NCBI GenBank assembly: GCA_011391125.1
Contig: JAABRE010000016.1
Span: forward strand, 1 to 64,000
DNA: 64,000 nucleotides
Source: Synechococcales cyanobacterium S06
GTDB taxonomy: Bacteria; Cyanobacteriota; Cyanobacteriia; Cyanobacteriales; JAABRE01
Reading direction: 5' to 3'
Shown here one piece after another: positions 8,788-17,302 of the stretch. Numbering within the stretch: the stretch's first letter is position 1; each line of letters starts with the position of its first letter. Position numbers and translations under genes: made by a program. The notes under the pieces are model-generated. The model was not told where the DNA came from. It ran no database searches and saw nothing but the letters and a program-made list of their open reading frames with translations.

Positions 8788-9255
8788 TTAAACTGATATT
8801 ATTTCTTGAATTAAATCGGAGCTTAACAAAGTTTCATTTTCCACCGAATTAAATAACACCATGGTAGTAGTTTTATTTTCCTCAAAACCAATACGTTTAT
8901 AGAAATTTTGTTGATAACTTGTCATCAAATAAACCCGTTCAACCTTAGATAAATGGGGGTGAGTAATCACAGTTTCAACTAATTTTCTCCCTAACCCACA
9001 ACCTTGATAATTCGGGTGAATAATTACATCCCAAATACTAGCACGATAAACACCATCAGAAGTCGCTCTTGCAAAACCGATCATCTTCTGATTATCCCAC
9101 ACAGAAACCACCGGATTACTATTAGTAATAACCGTTTCTAAATCCTCTAAACTGCGATTTTTAGCCCAAAAAGCAGTCAGATTAAATAACTCTTGAAGTT
9201 GGACTAAATCAATATTTGACTTATCCATAGAAAATTGAATATGACGAGCATCCAT
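8788..9255 (-). CDS. GNAT-family N-acetyltransferase
   Basis: A 155-residue acetyl-CoA-dependent acetyltransferase. The acetyl-CoA pyrophosphate loop is present as YQGCGLGRKLVE (QxxGxG), preceded by the beta strand ASIWDVIIHP and followed by the C-terminal FYKRIGFEE motif. The layout resembles the Ycf52/NSI-type GNATs of cyanobacteria and plastids, which acetylate protein lysines or N-termini. That assignment is inference. It is a single gene, convergent with the kinase-like gene upstream. Confidence 0.85.
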   Translation of the reverse strand: MDARHIQFSMDKSNIDLVQLQELFNLTAFWAKNRSLEDLETVITNSNPVVSVWDNQKMIGFARATSDGVYRASIWDVIIHPNYQGCGLGRKLVETVITHPHLSKVERVYLMTSYQQNFYKRIGFEENKTTTMVLFNSVENETLLSSDLIQEIISV

Positions 9256-9904
9256 TGTTATTAATTCCCGTGATTTATACTAAAAAGTTCCCCTACTTGG
9301 TTAAAAATGATTAACTTTGTACTAACCAATAATTTGACAAATTTAATAAAAGTTAATTGTAACTAAACTTACAAACTTAGCAATAATTTTGCTCAAAAAT
9401 TTGTCTAATTTTCTTGACAATTACTCTATCTTATGCGATCGCTATAAAAACTTTGTGATTCGTTTCTCGAACAAGCAAGAAAGATTGGTCAAGCCAACAA
9501 AGAGAATGCTTGTCTCCTAAGAGAATTCCCACTTTATAGCAGTTTTCGCGCTGAATAAACCAGAATTTAAACCTTGAAACCATGCTAATCTTAATACTTT
9601 TGACGAGAGCGCCATGCGCTATAATCCCATTTTTTTGGTCAAGGGAAGTAATTTTATCATAACAGGATTTCTATCCCAGAGCGATCCTAAATGATGGCAT
9701 CCTAAATCAGAAACAAAAATCATAATCAGGTTTTCTCCTCTAACTAGATTAATTATCCAATAGTTGATTTATTGATTTAAGTATCTATTTGACGCTTAAA
9801 CCACCTATCCAAATATGGCCAAGTGAACAGCTTATTTAGAGTATTTTATTAAAGCTAAATCTCGAATTTTTCTATAGTTAAACTGTGAAAAATTGTCAGC
9901 AAAA
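9256..9904. other. 650-base spacer with no recognisable gene
   Basis: The first part is AT-rich. From about 9420 to 9720 the base composition is more balanced and there are several short palindromes (GCGATCGC, TTGG-TCAAG-CCAA, GCGCCATGCGC). The stretch looks like an untranslated RNA or a degraded gene, but it could not be assigned to tRNA, RNase P, tmRNA or SRP RNA. Confidence 0.4.
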
Positions 9905-10411
9905 TTAATTACAATTTTGCCCATTATTCTCTAAACTTTCTAACACTATATCCAAGGAATTATTATCAGTAGGAATCCGCAAACTTAAATTAATTATCAG
10001 TGATTTATTTTCACAGCTAACATTAGTTATATTACAAATTATATTATTTATATTAACTATACTTTTATCATTTATAAAACCATTATCAGACAATTGACAA
10101 CGATAACCCGCAGTTTCTAACCAGTCACAAATACTACGATAACTTTCAATTCTTTCCTCACATTTATCTAGTAAAAGTTTCACATATTTATAAATACTCG
10201 CACATAAATCTGTCTTCACACCATTAGGATTTTTCTCTAACTTTTCCGCAATATCCGCAGGACTATAACCCAATAATAAAGCGCGCAAATGTAACTTTTC
10301 CATGGGTGTTAAAGGCCTACCTTTTGCAACCGATAAATCACTATAAAGAGTCTTTAAATCCCAATATTTTTCTGCTTCGGTAAATTGTTCATCTTTAAAT
10401 TTCATACTCAC
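9905..10411 (-). CDS. small protein with N-terminal helix-turn-helix
   Basis: 168 residues. Residues about 33-90 (LTPMEKLHLRALLLGYSPADIAEKL followed by NPNGVKTDLCASIYKYVKLLL) read as a tetrahelical HTH of the type found at the N-terminus of cyanobacterial NACHT, WD40 and vWA/MoxR-associated conflict proteins. The C-terminal half is asparagine-rich and polar with alternating hydrophobic strands (NIICNITNVSC, LIINLSLRI) and matches nothing I recognise. It therefore looks like the regulatory front end of a larger module standing alone. It neighbours a PIN toxin pair on the same strand. Confidence 0.6.
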   Translation of the reverse strand: MSMKFKDEQFTEAEKYWDLKTLYSDLSVAKGRPLTPMEKLHLRALLLGYSPADIAEKLEKNPNGVKTDLCASIYKYVKLLLDKCEERIESYRSICDWLETAGYRCQLSDNGFINDKSIVNINNIICNITNVSCENKSLIINLSLRIPTDNNSLDIVLESLENNGQNCN

Positions 10412-10445
10412 TTTTAACCTAATTTATCTGAATAAATTTTATTTT

Positions 10446-10859
10446 TTAATTAATTTTTTCCAATAATTTACTTATAGAAAATACGGGAATTGGAGAGCTA
10501 GAAAAACCACGCAAATCACGAGTAACAATAGCATCTAAATTGTCATTAATAGCGCAAAATATTTGTACCGCATCTTCAAAATCATTTAAGTCAAAATTAA
10601 AAGCAGATTCAATAACTTTTCTATTGACCGGACAAATTTCCATGATAGCTAATATTTTGGCGATCGCTTCCTTTGCTAATTGAATATTGCGAGTTTGTTT
10701 ATATGCAATATAAAAAATATCAGTTAAAGTTGTTGCTGTTACATATCCTGTAATTTGTCTCAAGGCGATCGCCATAAATAAGGATTCAGCATCTTCTCTA
10801 AAAGGTTCACGCTCCAGCAAATAATCTAAAATAATATTAGTATCAATTAGGACTTTCAT
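10446..10859 (-). CDS. PIN-domain ribonuclease toxin (VapC-like)
   Basis: 137 residues. The acidic Mg-binding pattern of PIN nucleases is complete: Asp6 in VLIDTNIILDYL, a conserved glutamate in the first third, and the late aspartates in DFEDAVQIF and IVTRDLRGF. It should cleave RNA when not bound by its partner. Its ATG overlaps the 3' end of the upstream small gene by four bases, the usual translational coupling of toxin-antitoxin operons. Confidence 0.88.
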   Translation of the reverse strand: MKVLIDTNIILDYLLEREPFREDAESLFMAIALRQITGYVTATTLTDIFYIAYKQTRNIQLAKEAIAKILAIMEICPVNRKVIESAFNFDLNDFEDAVQIFCAINDNLDAIVTRDLRGFSSSPIPVFSISKLLEKIN

Positions 10860-11086
10860 TTGAGATATTTATTAATTTTATGTTCGGCCAAGATATTCGC
10901 TACTTCCTCATCAGTAGGAGCAGGTTGATCTGTTTTTAATAAACCTTTCATTTGTTTAATAATAGTCACCCGATCTGTTAATTCCTGTGAGTTGGTTTGT
11001 AAAGATTCAATAATATCTTTAACCAGTTCAAGTCGCTCATTTATGGTCAGATTTTGAGCCTGTTTTTTAAGTTCTGTTAATAACAT
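10856..11086 (-). CDS. antitoxin partner of the PIN toxin
   Basis: A 76-residue helical, charged protein (LTELKKQAQNLTINERLELV) ending in a short lysine-rich tail. It directly precedes and overlaps (ATGA-type, 4 bases) the PIN toxin gene. The sequence resembles the small antitoxins paired with cyanobacterial PIN toxins that bind DNA as dimers and block the nuclease with the C-terminal tail. The function comes mainly from position and size. Confidence 0.75.
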   Translation of the reverse strand: MLLTELKKQAQNLTINERLELVKDIIESLQTNSQELTDRVTIIKQMKGLLKTDQPAPTDEEVANILAEHKINKYLK

Positions 11087-11263
11087 AAACTAAGTTAAAA
11101 CTCCTCTTATTTCAAGTTTAGATTAACTTTATTGTGACACAAAATATTTAGTAATTATCGCCTCCCTACTTGATAAATAATACAAAATAGTTACCATTTA
11201 ATTTGCCTAGATTACCAATAGCGAAATATTGATAGTAAATTTCTGACATAATTCTAACTAATT

Positions 11264-11327
11264 GTAGGGTGCATCAGACCGACAAATCTTAACTTGAGAC
11301 AAAAATTAACAATCTGACGCACCCTAC
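11264..11327. repeat. GTAGGGTGCATCAGA inverted repeat
   Basis: GTAGGGTGCATCAGA (11264-11278) pairs with TCTGACGCACCCTAC (11313-11327) with one mismatch, enclosing 34 bases. It is one of the GTAGGGTG-type small palindromic elements in the window. The surrounding 11087-11524 spacer holds no other recognisable feature except a near-repeat of ATCTTAACTTGANACAAAAA at about 11287 and 11362. Confidence 0.65.
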
Positions 11328-11524
11328 TAACTATATCAAAATCAAATTAACCCAAAAAAAAATCTTAACTTGATACAAAAATTAACAAACTCAACAAAAT
11401 TCCTTACCAAATTCTAATCAAATTCCTATAGGTTGTTAGTATTTTTCTAACTTGACTTGGTTTATTATAGATCATAGTTAGAAATTTTGCTAACTATGTT
11501 AAAGATTTTAAAATTGAGGTGCTT

Positions 11525-11728
11525 ATGTCTAAAAAGAAAAATAATGCAGGAGAAGCGGCAACCTATGCAGCAGGTGGAGCTGCTGCTGGTGCAGGTGTAG
11601 CCGCTACCGTCGGTAATATGGGACTTGCTGCTGCTGGTACTGCTGTAAGTGTTGGTGCTGCTCCTGTTGTTGCCGCCGGTGCAATTTTGGGCTTGGCCGC
11701 CTTTGGTCTAAGCAAAATTTTTGACTAA
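11525..11728 (+). CDS. 67-residue Gly/Ala-rich hydrophobic peptide
   Basis: The best start is the ATG at 11525, with GAGGTG four bases upstream; an in-frame GTG at 11519 overlaps this SD. The peptide has a basic head (MSKKKNN), then about 50 residues of Gly/Ala/Val with GxxxG and AxxxA spacing, and ends LAAFGLSKIFD. This glycine-zipper pattern is typical of self-associating membrane helices, pore-forming peptides or bacteriocin-like peptides. No family is recognised. The next gene, on the same strand, carries a similar glycine-rich segment near its N-terminus, suggesting a functional pair. A hairpin lies between them. Confidence 0.7.
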   Translation: MSKKKNNAGEAATYAAGGAAAGAGVAATVGNMGLAAAGTAVSVGAAPVVAAGAILGLAAFGLSKIFD

Positions 11729-11739
11729 AATTATCTGAT

Positions 11740-11799
11740 AAGGTGGGCAAAAAATAACATTAATTAACTTAAAAATTACCTAAAAAGTTTGCCCACCTT
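11740..11799. repeat. GGTGGGCAAA inverted-repeat hairpin
   Basis: AAGGTGGGCAAA (11740-11751) pairs with TTTGCCCACCTT (11788-11799). It belongs to the same family as the hairpins at 4691, 14881 and 54859. Its position after the small peptide gene allows partial termination before the TPR gene. Confidence 0.7.
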
Positions 11800-11841
11800 A
11801 TTAATTAACTTATAAAAATTAGTTATATTTTGGTGGCTAAA

Positions 11842-13548
11842 ATGGAAGAATTAGAATTAGCAATAGAATTAGGTCTAGAAGTTTCCAAAGAATTATCAAA
11901 AAAAATATTAGGAGAAACCTTATCATCTGAAGATTATCACAATAATAAATTAGGAGGCTCTTTAGCAGGTTTGGCCACTGGTGGAGTAGTTGCTAGTTTA
12001 GTTGGTATTACTGCTCCTTTAAGTCTTCCAGCTATTTTGGTTGCTGGTGCAACTGGTGTAGCTCTAGGTTCAAAAGCAGAATCTAATGCCAAGAAAGCTA
12101 CTAATTCTCTTGTTGAACAAGTGGGGGATTTTTTTAATAATGTATTGGATGAGGTGGCGGATTTCTTTGATGATTATGAAGAACACTTATCTGAAGGAAT
12201 ATTAAGTTTAAAAGAAGAAGATTATCAAGAAGCAATTATTAGTTTTAATCGAGCTCTTGAATTAAATCCTGAATGTTTAGAGGCTTATTTTTATAGAGGT
12301 TGTATTTATTCAGATTGCGAGTATTACACAGAAGCAATTGGTGATTTTAGTAAGGTTATTAACTTAAGTCCTCAAATGGTTGAAGCCTATGATTATAGAG
12401 GTCATATTTATGCTTTACAAAAACAATATAATCGGGCAATCAATGATTATAATAAAAGTATTTCTCTTGATGATTCAGACCCAGATATTTATTTTAGAAG
12501 AGCTTATTGTTATCTCCAATTAAAATCATATCAATTAGCGCAACAAGATTTTAATACTGTAATTAATCTGATTCCTGATTGTATTCCTGCTATCTATTGG
12601 CGGGGATGTATTTCCTTAGAGTTTAAAAAATATCAAGAAGCTTTTAACGATTTTGAACTGCTATCAACTCTGGATAATAATGATGAAAATGAAGAAGAAA
12701 TATTTATTTTGAAAATACAAGCATTAACTGGGTTGAAAAAATATGATCAAGCTCTAGTTTATTGTAATAACTTTATTCAAAAAACCAATGACAATGTTGA
12801 GGGTTATTTTATCAGAGCTTCTTTATATATGGAATTAGAGAAATATGAATTAGCAATTAATGATTATTCTCAGATTATTAAAAATAATGGCAAAAATTTA
12901 GAGGCTTATTTATTGCTAAATCGGTGTTTTTTAGCAAAACAAGAATTTATAAATATTATTGATAATCTTAATATAATTGTTAATTTGTTTAATTATTCAG
13001 AATTGGAAGAATATGAAGAAGAGATTTTTAATCTAACAGAATATATCACAGAAACACTTAATGAAATTAAGCCAGATATTAATTTATTTTTAGTTAAATT
13101 TTCTGTGGGACTTACTTTGAAAAAAGATGAATATGTTGTTGATAATATATATCGGTTAATTGATATTTTTTCTTCTGATCAAATCAAGAAATATGAGCTT
13201 AGAATTTTGGATTATATATCCTCTATAGGTAAACATAATAACCAAATTGAATCATGTTTTATGAAAGTTACTTTAAACATGAAACTCAATAAATATGATG
13301 TTGCGATGAAAGATTGTTTTGAAATCATCAATAAGCAACCAGATAATATAAATGTATATCTAATTTTAATGGAAATTTATATGATTCATCAACAATATGA
13401 TGATGCCATAAAAATAGTAAAACAGGGTATCAAGCAGTGTCAAGGTAATTTACAAGTTCACGAAATAAACGAGTTAAAACAGCTTATTAAAGACATAAAA
13501 AAAGAAGAAAACCAGAATGTTCCTTGGTGGAAAAAAAGAGTATTTTAA
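11842..13548 (+). CDS. TPR protein with N-terminal glycine-zipper segment
   Basis: 568 residues from the ATG at 11842, which has GGTGG seven bases upstream; in-frame TTG and GTG codons at 11830 and 11833 are alternatives. Residues about 35-85 form a hydrophobic Gly/Ala segment (GGSLAGLATGGVVASLVGIT, then LPAILVAGATGVALG) like that of the preceding 67-residue peptide. From about residue 105 there are at least six recognisable TPR units with alternating A-x-x-x-Y and A-I-x-D-Y/F patterns. The second half has more divergent helical repeats. The C-terminus is basic and aromatic (VPWWKKRVF). It is probably a membrane-linked scaffold acting with the small peptide. No catalytic domain is visible. 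Its base composition is very AT-rich. Confidence 0.75.
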   Translation: MEELELAIELGLEVSKELSKKILGETLSSEDYHNNKLGGSLAGLATGGVVASLVGITAPLSLPAILVAGATGVALGSKAESNAKKATNSLVEQVGDFFNNVLDEVADFFDDYEEHLSEGILSLKEEDYQEAIISFNRALELNPECLEAYFYRGCIYSDCEYYTEAIGDFSKVINLSPQMVEAYDYRGHIYALQKQYNRAINDYNKSISLDDSDPDIYFRRAYCYLQLKSYQLAQQDFNTVINLIPDCIPAIYWRGCISLEFKKYQEAFNDFELLSTLDNNDENEEEIFILKIQALTGLKKYDQALVYCNNFIQKTNDNVEGYFIRASLYMELEKYELAINDYSQIIKNNGKNLEAYLLLNRCFLAKQEFINIIDNLNIIVNLFNYSELEEYEEEIFNLTEYITETLNEIKPDINLFLVKFSVGLTLKKDEYVVDNIYRLIDIFSSDQIKKYELRILDYISSIGKHNNQIESCFMKVTLNMKLNKYDVAMKDCFEIINKQPDNINVYLILMEIYMIHQQYDDAIKIVKQGIKQCQGNLQVHEINELKQLIKDIKKEENQNVPWWKKRVF

Positions 13549-13627
13549 ATTAAGCTAATATTTTTGAGTAAAATAGTAAGAAATTTTGCTACTATTTAGG
13601 AAAAATTAGTAAGTTTTGAGATTGATT

Positions 13628-13897
13628 ATGTCCAAAGTTCAGAAAATAAGCGTCTCATTGCCAGGGGAAATGACACATTTAATCAATGATGCTGTTCTTT
13701 CTGGAGATTAGGTGAGTAGTAGCGAGGTAATTCGGGAAGCGTTACGCGACTGGAAACAAAAGGGTTTAATACAGTTGCAAAATATTGAGGAAATTCAGCA
13801 ATTATGCCACGAAGGTCTAGAAAGTGATCCAGGTCAACTCAAAAATATTGAGGAAATTAAACAAGAAGCACGCCAACGACTAGAACAACAATCTTAA
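13628..13897 (+). pseudogene. ParD-type antitoxin gene with in-frame TAG
   Basis: From ATG 13628 the frame reads MSKVQKISVSLPGEMTHLI... to LSGD, then TAG (13709-13711), then continues unshifted as VSSSEVIREALRDW to a TAA at 13897. Intact ParD antitoxins have SGDY(A/V)SSSEVIREALRDW, so a tyrosine codon has become a stop. A GTG directly after the stop is preceded by GGAG, so a truncated C-terminal piece could be made by reinitiation, but it would lack the DNA-binding ribbon. No ParE toxin follows. It is an orphan in decay, or its partner was lost. Confidence 0.85.
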
Positions 13898-14093
13898 TCT
13901 CTTAATCCCTTATTTCTCTATTTGATTCCAAAGTTTATATAAGTTTTTCTTATGTATTGAAAAAAAAATCGCTGTTTTTTGGACTTTTTCCAGATTTTTT
14001 ATTTGCTCTCAAAGGTGTATCTTAACACACACACCCATCCTATTCTAATATTAATATTATTATAACCTATAAAGGGGAAAAATATCTTTTTTC

Positions 14094-14130
14094 GTTACAA
14101 TTCTTAACAATGTATATTAAGAATTGTAAC
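14094..14130. promoter_or_regulatory. perfect 14-bp inverted repeat, possible operator
   Basis: GTTACAATTCTTAA (14094-14107) and TTAAGAATTGTAAC (14117-14130) are exact reverse complements around a 9-base spacer. The surrounding spacer 13898-14284 holds no gene. TTGCAT and TATTAT-like boxes at about 14145-14170 could be a promoter, but nothing is encoded immediately downstream. It is either a dyad operator or a small RNA stem. Confidence 0.45.
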
Positions 14131-14182
14131 AAAAATGGTAAAAAGCTTGCATTTTATGTTATTATATGTGTAGGTTGGAAAA

Positions 14183-14213
14183 GGCGCGCGCTAAAATACA
14201 GGTTCTAGCGCCC
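14183..14213 (-). terminator. GC-rich hairpin downstream of the cNMP-fold gene
   Basis: GCGCTA (14188-14193) pairs with TAGCGC (14206-14211), extended by GGC/GCC on the outside. Read on the minus strand the stem is followed by CTTTTCC. It lies about 75 bases past the stop of the minus-strand gene starting at 14827, so a terminator role is plausible but not strong. Confidence 0.35.
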
Positions 14214-14284
14214 AGAAAAAAATCCCGAACTACCAAAAAAAAGGTCGTTTTTTTTTCAATTCATAAGTTTTTTTTATATATCGT

Positions 14285-14827
14285 TTAGCTTACTAAGTTT
14301 TCAAAATGTCGTAAGAGCCAATCATAGCGAGCTTTGGCGAAGGGAACACTTTGTTGTAATTCTGCACCGATTTCGTCTCTATCGATGGAAATTTGTCCTT
14401 GTTTATCATAGTCAATATACTTCATGGTTTTGCGCAAACGACTAGATAGGAAAATCGACATGGCGCGATAGAAACGGGAAGCAAAACCAATATCTTCATT
14501 TAATCTCGTGGCTAATTTTTCCCTAGACACGGACAGGATTTCTGAGTCAATAGAGGTGGTAACAGTGGCCGAAGGTAAAGCAGAATCAATAAACGACATT
14601 TCGCCGAAGATTTCACCGCTACTCAATTCGGCTACATTGGTAGTATGTTCACCATCCGTCACAGAAACTGATACCTGACCTTTTAATAAAATATAAAGAG
14701 AATCTATAGGTTTATTTTGTTCAATTAAAACTGTACCACTGGGAACAATTGCCAATTTACCAGTGGAAATCATCCAATCAATATCATCATCATTGATTTC
14801 TGCAAATAGAAACAGCACTTTCTGCAT
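14285..14827 (-). CDS. cyclic-nucleotide-binding-fold protein (CAP_ED), no HTH
   Basis: 180 residues with a single CAP_ED beta-roll (SGTVLIEQNKPIDSLYILLKG, SSGEIFGEMSFIDSALPSATV) followed by helices. There is no C-terminal winged helix, so it is not a CRP-like transcription factor. The phosphate-binding cassette keeps the Gly-Glu pair (FGEMS) but has Pro-Ser where cAMP binders have the arginine (RxA), so nucleotide binding is doubtful. It may act as a protein-protein module. It lies downstream of groEL on the same strand, separated by a terminator-like hairpin, so it is probably an independent transcript. Confidence 0.75.
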   Translation of the reverse strand: MQKVLFLFAEINDDDIDWMISTGKLAIVPSGTVLIEQNKPIDSLYILLKGQVSVSVTDGEHTTNVAELSSGEIFGEMSFIDSALPSATVTTSIDSEILSVSREKLATRLNEDIGFASRFYRAMSIFLSSRLRKTMKYIDYDKQGQISIDRDEIGAELQQSVPFAKARYDWLLRHFENLVS

Positions 14828-14880
14828 TTTTAGACCCTTTTTTTAAATTTAAAATATAGTGAAATATTATTGTAACAAAA

Positions 14881-14903
14881 TAGGGTGGGCATTGCCCACC
14901 CTA
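14881..14903. terminator. hairpin after groEL
   Basis: TAGGGTGGGC and GCCCACCCTA form a perfect 10-bp stem with a 3-base loop, 25 bases past the groEL stop on the minus strand. This is the same stem family as the dispersed GGTGGGCAA hairpins, here in its most compact form. It probably ends the groESL transcript. Confidence 0.7.
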
Positions 14904-14927
14904 GGATTAGGTTATTCTCTGGGAGAA

Positions 14928-16556
14928 TTAGTAGTCGAAGTCACCACCACCACCAGGAGCAGCAGGAGCTTTGTCTCTTTCGGGTTTGTCAACCACGATA
15001 CACTCGGTAGTTAAAACCATACCAGCGATGGAAGCTGCGTTTTGTAATGCAGAGCGGGTTACTTTGGCTGGGTCAACAATACCCGCTTCAAACATATCCA
15101 CAAACTCGTTATTAGCGGCATTGAAACCGACGTTAAATTCTTTTTCTTTAACTCTTTCAGCGATTACTGCGCCGTTTTGACCAGCGTTTTCGGCAATACG
15201 TTTCAGAGGTGCGGTTAAAGCGCGAGCGACAATTAAAGCTCCGGTTAAACCTTCCTGAGTGAGGTTAGCATTAGCCCATGTTTCTAAACCAGGTGCTAAA
15301 TGAGCGTAGGTTGTACCACCACCGGGTACGATACCTTCTTCAACAGCTGCTTTGGTGGCGTTAATTGCGTCTTCTAAACGTAATTTACGGTCTTTCATTT
15401 CGGTTTCGGTTGCTGCGCCAACTTTAACCACAGCAACTCCACCAGATAATTTAGCTAAACGCTCTTGTAATTTTTCTTTGTCGTAAGAAGACTCAGTTTC
15501 TTCCATTTGACGACGGATTTGCTCACAACGGTTTTTAACTGCAACTTCGTTACCTTCAGCCACAATGGTGGTGCTGTCTTTGGTAATGTTGATACGACGC
15601 GCTCTACCAAGTTGCTCTACTTTGGTGTTTTCGAGTTTTAAACCTGCGTCTTCGGTAATTAATTGACCACCGGTTAAAACGGCGATGTCTTCTAACATTT
15701 GTTTGCGGCGATCGCCAAATCCAGGTGCTTTGATGGCTGCAACGTTTAAAACACCACGTAAACGGTTAACAACTAAGGTTGCTAAAGCTTCTTTTTCGAT
15801 GTCTTCAGCAATGATTACCAAAGGCTTGCCTTGACGGGCAACTTGCTCAAGAACAGGAACTAAATCTTGAACTAAAGTGATTTTTTTATCGGTGATGAGA
15901 ATGAATGGGTCTTCAAAAACCGCTTCCATGCGTTCGGTATCGGTTACAAAGTAAGGAGAAGTATAACCCTTATCGAAACGCATACCTTCAGTAATTTCTA
16001 ACTCGGTAGTCATGGACTTACCTTCTTCTAAAGAGATAACGCCTTCCTTGCCTACTTTGTCCATCGCAGCCGCAATCATTGCGCCAACTTCTTCGTCGTT
16101 ACCAGCAGAGATAGTACCAACTTGAGCAATAGCTTTAGAATCTTCCACAGGTCTAGCGTGGGATTTGATTTGTTCTACCAAATACTCAGTAGCTTTGTCA
16201 ATACCACGTTTGAGGGCGATGGGGTTAGCACCGGCAGCCAAGTTGCGGAGACCTTCTTTAACGATCGCATGAGCTAAAACAGTAGCGGTAGTAGTACCAT
16301 CACCAGCCACGTCATTGGTTTTAGAAGCCGCCTGACGAATTAAAGCAACGCCAGTATTTTCGATGTGGTCTTCTAATTCAATTTCCTTAGCAATGGTGAC
16401 ACCGTCATTAACGATTTGAGGTGCGCCAAATTTTTTCTCTAAAACGACATTACGGCCTTTAGGACCAAGGGTAACAGCTACAGCTTCTGCTAAAATGTCA
16501 ATACCTTTTTCGAGTGCGCGACGTGCTTCGTCATTATAGATAATAGATTTAGCCAT
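14928..16556 (-). CDS. groL: chaperonin GroEL (GroEL1 type)
   Basis: A cytosolic 60-kDa chaperonin subunit of 542 residues and standard length. The nucleotide-binding motifs are intact ([34 protein letters not shown]), as are the apical-domain segment [14 protein letters not shown] and the equatorial [13 protein letters not shown]. The C-terminus is GGGGDFDY rather than a GGM repeat, as in the GroEL1 copies of cyanobacterial groESL operons. It is transcribed after groES with a 105-base spacer that holds a hairpin. Expression should follow HrcA through the CIRCE element upstream of groES. Confidence 0.98.
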   Translation of the reverse strand: MAKSIIYNDEARRALEKGIDILAEAVAVTLGPKGRNVVLEKKFGAPQIVNDGVTIAKEIELEDHIENTGVALIRQAASKTNDVAGDGTTTATVLAHAIVKEGLRNLAAGANPIALKRGIDKATEYLVEQIKSHARPVEDSKAIAQVGTISAGNDEEVGAMIAAAMDKVGKEGVISLEEGKSMTTELEITEGMRFDKGYTSPYFVTDTERMEAVFEDPFILITDKKITLVQDLVPVLEQVARQGKPLVIIAEDIEKEALATLVVNRLRGVLNVAAIKAPGFGDRRKQMLEDIAVLTGGQLITEDAGLKLENTKVEQLGRARRINITKDSTTIVAEGNEVAVKNRCEQIRRQMEETESSYDKEKLQERLAKLSGGVAVVKVGAATETEMKDRKLRLEDAINATKAAVEEGIVPGGGTTYAHLAPGLETWANANLTQEGLTGALIVARALTAPLKRIAENAGQNGAVIAERVKEKEFNVGFNAANNEFVDMFEAGIVDPAKVTRSALQNAASIAGMVLTTECIVVDKPERDKAPAAPGGGGDFDY

Positions 16557-16603
16557 TATTAATCTTCTCCTAATTGTTGTGAATTACCGAAAATTTGGGG
16601 TTT

Positions 16604-16641
16604 GTAGTTGCCATTTGCAGTAGGACGCGCAGTCCAACTAC
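16604..16641. repeat. hairpin between groES and groEL
   Basis: GTAGTTG (16604-16610) pairs with CAACTAC (16635-16641), with an inner GGAC/GTCC stem. The right arm CAACTACGAACC is also found in the 128-bp elements at 37965 and 60844, so this looks like a fossil of a related repeat. It could adjust the groES:groEL ratio by attenuation or RNA processing. Confidence 0.5.
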
Positions 16642-16661
16642 GAACCGAAATTGAAAATTGA

Positions 16662-16973
16662 TTAAGCAACTTTAGCGAGAATATCTTTTTCTGAGAGAAG
16701 GATATACTCATCGCCACCTAATTTGATGTCTGTACCAGCATATTTAGAATACAGAACTTGATCGCCAACTTTAACATCCACAGGAGAGCGACTTCCATCA
16801 TCGTTGCGTTTACCTTCACCAACTGCAACTACTTCACCAACTTGGGGTTTTTCTTTTGCGTTGTCGGGTAAATAAATACCGCCGGCGGTTTTTTCTTCAG
16901 ATGCGCTGACTTTTACGAAAACGCGATCGCCTAAAGGGGTAACGGTGGAAACGTTAATACTAATAGCAGCCAT
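16662..16973 (-). CDS. groES: co-chaperonin GroES
   Basis: A 103-residue heptameric lid of GroEL. The start of the fold [11 protein letters not shown], the mobile loop region [13 protein letters not shown], and the C-terminal [23 protein letters not shown] are all as in the family. It is the first gene of the groESL operon, and a perfect CIRCE element lies 63 bases upstream of its ATG. Confidence 0.98.
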   Translation of the reverse strand: MAAISINVSTVTPLGDRVFVKVSASEEKTAGGIYLPDNAKEKPQVGEVVAVGEGKRNDDGSRSPVDVKVGDQVLYSKYAGTDIKLGGDEYILLSEKDILAKVA

Positions 16974-17035
16974 AGAATATCCTCGGTGATAATTTAGGTT
17001 ATGATTATATGTAGCGGTAGAGCTTCAGATTAAAC

Positions 17036-17062
17036 TTAGCACTCTTCCTTACTGAGTGCTAA
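17036..17062. promoter_or_regulatory. CIRCE operator (HrcA binding site) of groESL
   Basis: TTAGCACTC, nine bases, then GAGTGCTAA: an exact match to the CIRCE consensus. It is upstream of groES on the minus strand and predicts HrcA repression relieved by heat. Confidence 0.97.
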
Positions 17063-17131
17063 TGTAGCGAAATTTAAGTAGTTCGCGCAATTACTGTTAA
17101 TGTAGTGAATACCGAACTTTTGAGGTAGTGA

Positions 17132-17302
17132 GGTTTTCTGTTGGTTTCCTAGTCTTGGACTTTTGTCTCACGCAAAGGCGCAAAGCCGCAAAGAAGAGCG
17201 CTAAGTGGTTTTCTGTTGGTTTCCTAGACTTTGGTTATTATTTCACGCAAAGGCGCAAAGCCGCAAAGAAGAGCGCTAAGGGGTTTTCTGTTGGTTTCCT
17301 AA
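17132..17302. repeat. 75-bp tandem repeat, two full units and a partial third
   Basis: The unit starts GGTTTTCTGTTGGTTTCCTA at 17132, 17207 and 17282, a constant spacing of 75. Each full unit contains the dispersed CACGCAAAGGCGCAAAG sequence, also seen at 39641, 43610, 47017 (inverted) and 48469. The array is open in one frame for 73 codons but has no credible start and no protein-like character. The spacer 17063-17472 holds nothing else recognisable. Confidence 0.85.

Noticed and set aside
9414-9448. TTGACA ... TATAAA promoter in the 9.3-9.9 kb gap
   Set aside because: The boxes are 23 bases apart, too far for a sigma-70 promoter, and no gene follows on the plus strand.
9619-9723. Short minus-strand frame of 34 codons in the 9.3-9.9 kb gap
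   Set aside because: No ribosome site and no recognisable protein features; it is expected by chance.
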